Of a stretch of DNA of 64,000 bases, positions 61,652 through 64,000 are shown in pieces. The notes beneath the pieces are model-generated. The model was given only the letters and a program-made list of their open reading frames with translations. It was not told where the DNA came from and made no database searches. This stretch comes from JBCBDX01 sp039815825 (lineage in GTDB: Bacteria; Pseudomonadota; Alphaproteobacteria; Rhizobiales; Rhizobiaceae). The translations under genes were made by a program, and so were the position numbers. The stretch covers positions 139,715 through 203,714 of the forward strand of contig JBCBYO010000001.1 of the NCBI GenBank assembly GCA_039815825.1, in the 5' to 3' direction. The stretch's first letter is position 1, and every line of letters starts with the position of its first letter.

Positions 61652-62530
61652 ATGATCGGTGAATTGTTCATCGATCAACTGGAGGCTGTTCTCCGTTTGG
61701 TCGGTGTTTTCCTCGTCGCCAAGCAACAAGCCTGTGACAGCAAGAATGGCAAAAACGGCTATGGAGAGATTGTCACTTCGGAAGATATTTTGACTCAGAC
61801 CTACGTCTATTTCGTGCTGAAGAAGTGGCTTCCGGAATCGCTGGTTGTTGGTGAGGAGCAGATACCTGACAGCTTGACTGATTTTCAGTTCAAGGCGTTG
61901 CTCGACGATGTCGACCCGAACCGCTTGTATTTAAACGAGAACGACTATGTTCACGGCGCAAAAATCGATTGCCTGACCACCTTTCCCGACGACTTGAAGG
62001 CGCGGCTCTACTGGGTGATTGACCCGATCGATGGCAGCAACAATTACTCTCACGGTAAGGATGACTTTGCTGTGGTCGTTGCGCTTATGTTGGGCCGAAG
62101 TGTGCATTTGGGTATGTCGTATATGCCGCGCGCAGGTTACCTCCTATCGGCATGTGGATCTTCCGTTCGAGTTCGTCACCATTTCAGCGTATCGCTGAAA
62201 CCTTATGACGAAACGGCCATCAAACTCGCATTCGGTTTGGGCAAACGTCAGCCAACGGAGGTTCGAAGCGCCTTCTCGGCCCTGGTCCAAAAAACGGATG
62301 GTGCTGCGCAGCGATTTGGTTGCATGTCGAAATCGGTTTTGGCGCTCTTAATAGGGGATATTGACGCGTATGTATCGCTTAAGGAAGAGGCCTTTAAATT
62401 TTTGGCGCTGTGGCTCATCGCTACGAACGCCGGGTTGAAAATCAATCCCACATCCGATCCGAGCGTGCTCAGCTTCACAAGGCCTTTTCGGCCTTTGTCG
62501 CGACTCCGAGTTTTGCCAGCATCCACCTAG
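61652..62530 (+). CDS. Inositol-monophosphatase-like protein, divergent and possibly degenerate
   Basis: 292 residues. The N-terminal half matches the IMPase/CysQ family: EIVTSEDILTQ, GEE at 67-69 and the metal-binding DPIDGSNNYSHGKDDFAV at 124-141. The third metal motif, normally WDxAA near the C-terminus, is missing: the matching place reads KFLALWLIATNAG (249-261). After about residue 275 the sequence stops resembling the family, while another frame (62410-62595) continues with AFVATPSFASIHL, which looks a little more like the expected end, so a frameshift is possible. There is no ribosome-binding site before the ATG. It is either an inactive relative, a pseudogene or a changed-function protein. 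Confidence 0.6.
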   Translation: MIGELFIDQLEAVLRLVGVFLVAKQQACDSKNGKNGYGEIVTSEDILTQTYVYFVLKKWLPESLVVGEEQIPDSLTDFQFKALLDDVDPNRLYLNENDYVHGAKIDCLTTFPDDLKARLYWVIDPIDGSNNYSHGKDDFAVVVALMLGRSVHLGMSYMPRAGYLLSACGSSVRVRHHFSVSLKPYDETAIKLAFGLGKRQPTEVRSAFSALVQKTDGAAQRFGCMSKSVLALLIGDIDAYVSLKEEAFKFLALWLIATNAGLKINPTSDPSVLSFTRPFRPLSRLRVLPAST

Positions 62531-62621
62531 GCAAAACGAGCGCGCTCGTAATGGGTCTTGGTGGCGAGTTCGGAAGTGCCGACAAGAGGGAATAAATATC
62601 TGCATGTATCAATATATGGAC

Positions 62622-63881
62622 TTACGAACATTTGAGCGCGAGCAACGCTTCCAAGACTACGCCAGATAGCGCGAAGGTGAACACATACATGCCCACATAG
62701 ACACGCCAAAACGTCGTTGAGTAATCATCGTAGAGATCAGGTGCGATGGTCTGTGGCAGAATAACCGCAAATAACGCTCCGGCCATAAACGTTGCCATTG
62801 GCAAGAAATAATCCAAGAACGCGTGCAAGGAATAGTCTCTTGAAAACGTCATCATGACCAACATGATGCCGACTGCAAAGATGGCAAATGCTGTTTGAGA
62901 CACGGAGCCCCATTGCTCTTTGATCAACAAAAGAAAGAACGCGACACCGCCAAGCATAAAATAGAAAAGCGTCAAAAACGCTTTGGCAATCGTTGAGCCC
63001 CTTGGCACGATCGACACTTCAAGCGAGACTAGGCTTCTGGCCGAACCGACCTCATCAGGAACTCTGCGCTTTAAGATCTTCAGGATTGTTTGCACCGCCT
63101 CGTTAATGACCGCGATGGATGCGTTATGGACTATTCCGCACTTCGCTCCTTGATAGTTGGATTGATACTCTTGGTAGGGTCCATCGATCAAATTGAACCA
63201 ATCTTTGAATGCGTCATTGCCTCCGTGCCCTAGGACGTATCCTTTGGAAGAAACCCACTTGGTCAAAGGCCAGTGATATTGTGCCAAGTAAACGAGAAAG
63301 CAGGTCAACACCGTAGCCAGCGATGTGAACCAATACTCATTGTAGAGGTGTCGGAAGCGATCAAAACAAGCTGGAAACAGATACATGGTCGCCGCCACGG
63401 GAAGCGTTGCCCCATAGTCGCGGAAAAGGCGGCGGCAAGCACCGGGTGTTGTGTGCACCGAAGTGATGACTCGAAGGGATCGAATGATCGAAAGTGCATA
63501 GTAGGCGTCGCTTCGCAGCGAATACACCTCTTCGCCTATCATCCAAAAGCACATGGGCACGATGATTGAAAGCACGATCATCAACAGGGGTATAATCAAC
63601 CAGCAACCGGCGCTGCATCGATCTCGAACGCTCTTCAACTCTTGGTATGCGATCCGGGCAGCAAGCTGCACAATCGTCTTTTCCCGATACGTCAGCATTT
63701 GCGTGACGGATTTTACCTCCTCATCATCGTCAGCCAGTGTCTTAAGATTACTGATCCAGTCATCCAGACCTGGCCAATCGGAAATTGCGGCGATGCAGGC
63801 ATCTGAGTCACCCTCATCGATCGTACGCACAACGGGGAAGCAAGATGCTGCTTTCAGCAAAACCTTCCGTAGCAAAGTCAT
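62622..63881 (-). CDS. Unrecognised multi-pass membrane protein
   Basis: 419 residues that I do not recognise. The first 90 are soluble and acidic to mixed, with a short helix-prone stretch (DDDEEVKSVTQMLTYREKTIVQLAARIAYQE). Predicted membrane segments: about 92-115, 156-175, 184-203, 298-320, 328-346, 357-379 and 391-416. A hydrophilic loop of about 95 residues (204-297) lies between the third and fourth segments, with GYVLGHGGNDAFKDWFNLID as its most distinctive part. It converges with the IMPase-like gene, 91 bp apart. No signal or catalytic motif is obvious. Confidence 0.65.
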   Translation of the reverse strand: MTLLRKVLLKAASCFPVVRTIDEGDSDACIAAISDWPGLDDWISNLKTLADDDEEVKSVTQMLTYREKTIVQLAARIAYQELKSVRDRCSAGCWLIIPLLMIVLSIIVPMCFWMIGEEVYSLRSDAYYALSIIRSLRVITSVHTTPGACRRLFRDYGATLPVAATMYLFPACFDRFRHLYNEYWFTSLATVLTCFLVYLAQYHWPLTKWVSSKGYVLGHGGNDAFKDWFNLIDGPYQEYQSNYQGAKCGIVHNASIAVINEAVQTILKILKRRVPDEVGSARSLVSLEVSIVPRGSTIAKAFLTLFYFMLGGVAFFLLLIKEQWGSVSQTAFAIFAVGIMLVMMTFSRDYSLHAFLDYFLPMATFMAGALFAVILPQTIAPDLYDDYSTTFWRVYVGMYVFTFALSGVVLEALLALKCS

Positions 63882-64000
63882 CTTCTTGGAAAATGATCAA
63901 ACGAACGGTTCGGTGAAATCGGAGTGGCGCGACGGTATCCTTCATCGATAAAATTAGCGGATATATGCGTAAGTAGTTGTTTGAAAGCTGACATGCGTGC

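Noticed and set aside
1..64000. CRISPR arrays, transposases, prophage genes or rRNA
   Set aside because: No regularly spaced repeats, transposase or phage motifs, or rRNA sequence were seen on either strand.

Overview
This 64 kb window reads as chromosomal DNA of an alphaproteobacterium, most likely of the order Hyphomicrobiales (Rhizobiales). The main support is gene order: olsB/malic enzyme/mutS/glnD/murJ, hrpB next to a RegB/ActS-RegA/ActR redox pair, lptC-lptA-lptB-rpoN-hpf-ptsN, and tsaB-rimI-plsC-miaB-phoH-ybeY-tlyC are all arrangements I know from rhizobia, Brucella and relatives. G+C content is moderate for the group (roughly low to mid 50s by eye), so I do not name a genus. Genes are packed tightly, with many ATGA or TAATG stop/start overlaps and several convergent pairs only a few bases apart.

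Layout. 1-5.7 kb (minus strand): core block of tlyC/corC (cut by the window edge), ybeY, phoH, miaB, an acyltransferase, rimI and tsaB. 5.7-18.6 kb: a complete galactoside uptake and catabolism locus. A minus-strand operon carries a sugar-binding protein, two permeases, GH36 alpha-galactosidase, an SDR dehydrogenase, 2-dehydro-3-deoxygalactonokinase, KDPGal aldolase, an SMP-30 lactonase and GH42 beta-galactosidase. It diverges from an IclR-family regulator and a MalK-type ATPase on the plus strand. Together these describe hydrolysis of alpha- and beta-galactosides and breakdown of galactose by the De Ley-Doudoroff route; only galactonate dehydratase is missing from the window. A good promoter followed by a perfect 17-bp palindrome (GTTCCA-N5-TGGAAC) lies in the divergent gap.

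18.6-25.2 kb: ptsN, hpf, rpoN, lptB, lptA, lptC (minus), then sppA, ihfB and a LapA-like membrane protein (plus). 25.3-28.8 kb: two RNA methyltransferases, lspA and an AcuI/YhdH oxidoreductase. 28.8-43.2 kb: cytoplasmic hybrid histidine kinase, olsB, malic enzyme (minus), mutS, glnD, murJ, trpS, a universal stress protein and an Nfu-type Fe-S scaffold, closed by a clear bidirectional terminator. 43.2-53.1 kb: L,D-transpeptidase lipoprotein, mmcB, the actR/actS redox pair, hrpB, a YnjBCD-type ABC transporter and an Hsp20.

53.2-64 kb is the most accessory-looking part: nucleoside hydrolase and ribokinase (convergent), tRNA-Leu(CAG), a DeoR regulator diverging from an operon with a SLOG/TIGR00725-type protein followed by a CUT1-type sugar ABC transporter, a strong terminator, an 87-nt near-perfect hairpin, a divergent inositol-monophosphatase-like gene that lacks a key metal-binding motif, and an orphan multi-pass membrane protein that I do not recognise. 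I found no CRISPR array, transposase, integrase, rRNA or phage gene. The best candidates for something undescribed are the SLOG-plus-ABC operon and the hairpin/IMPase-like/membrane-protein segment, both argued from context only.
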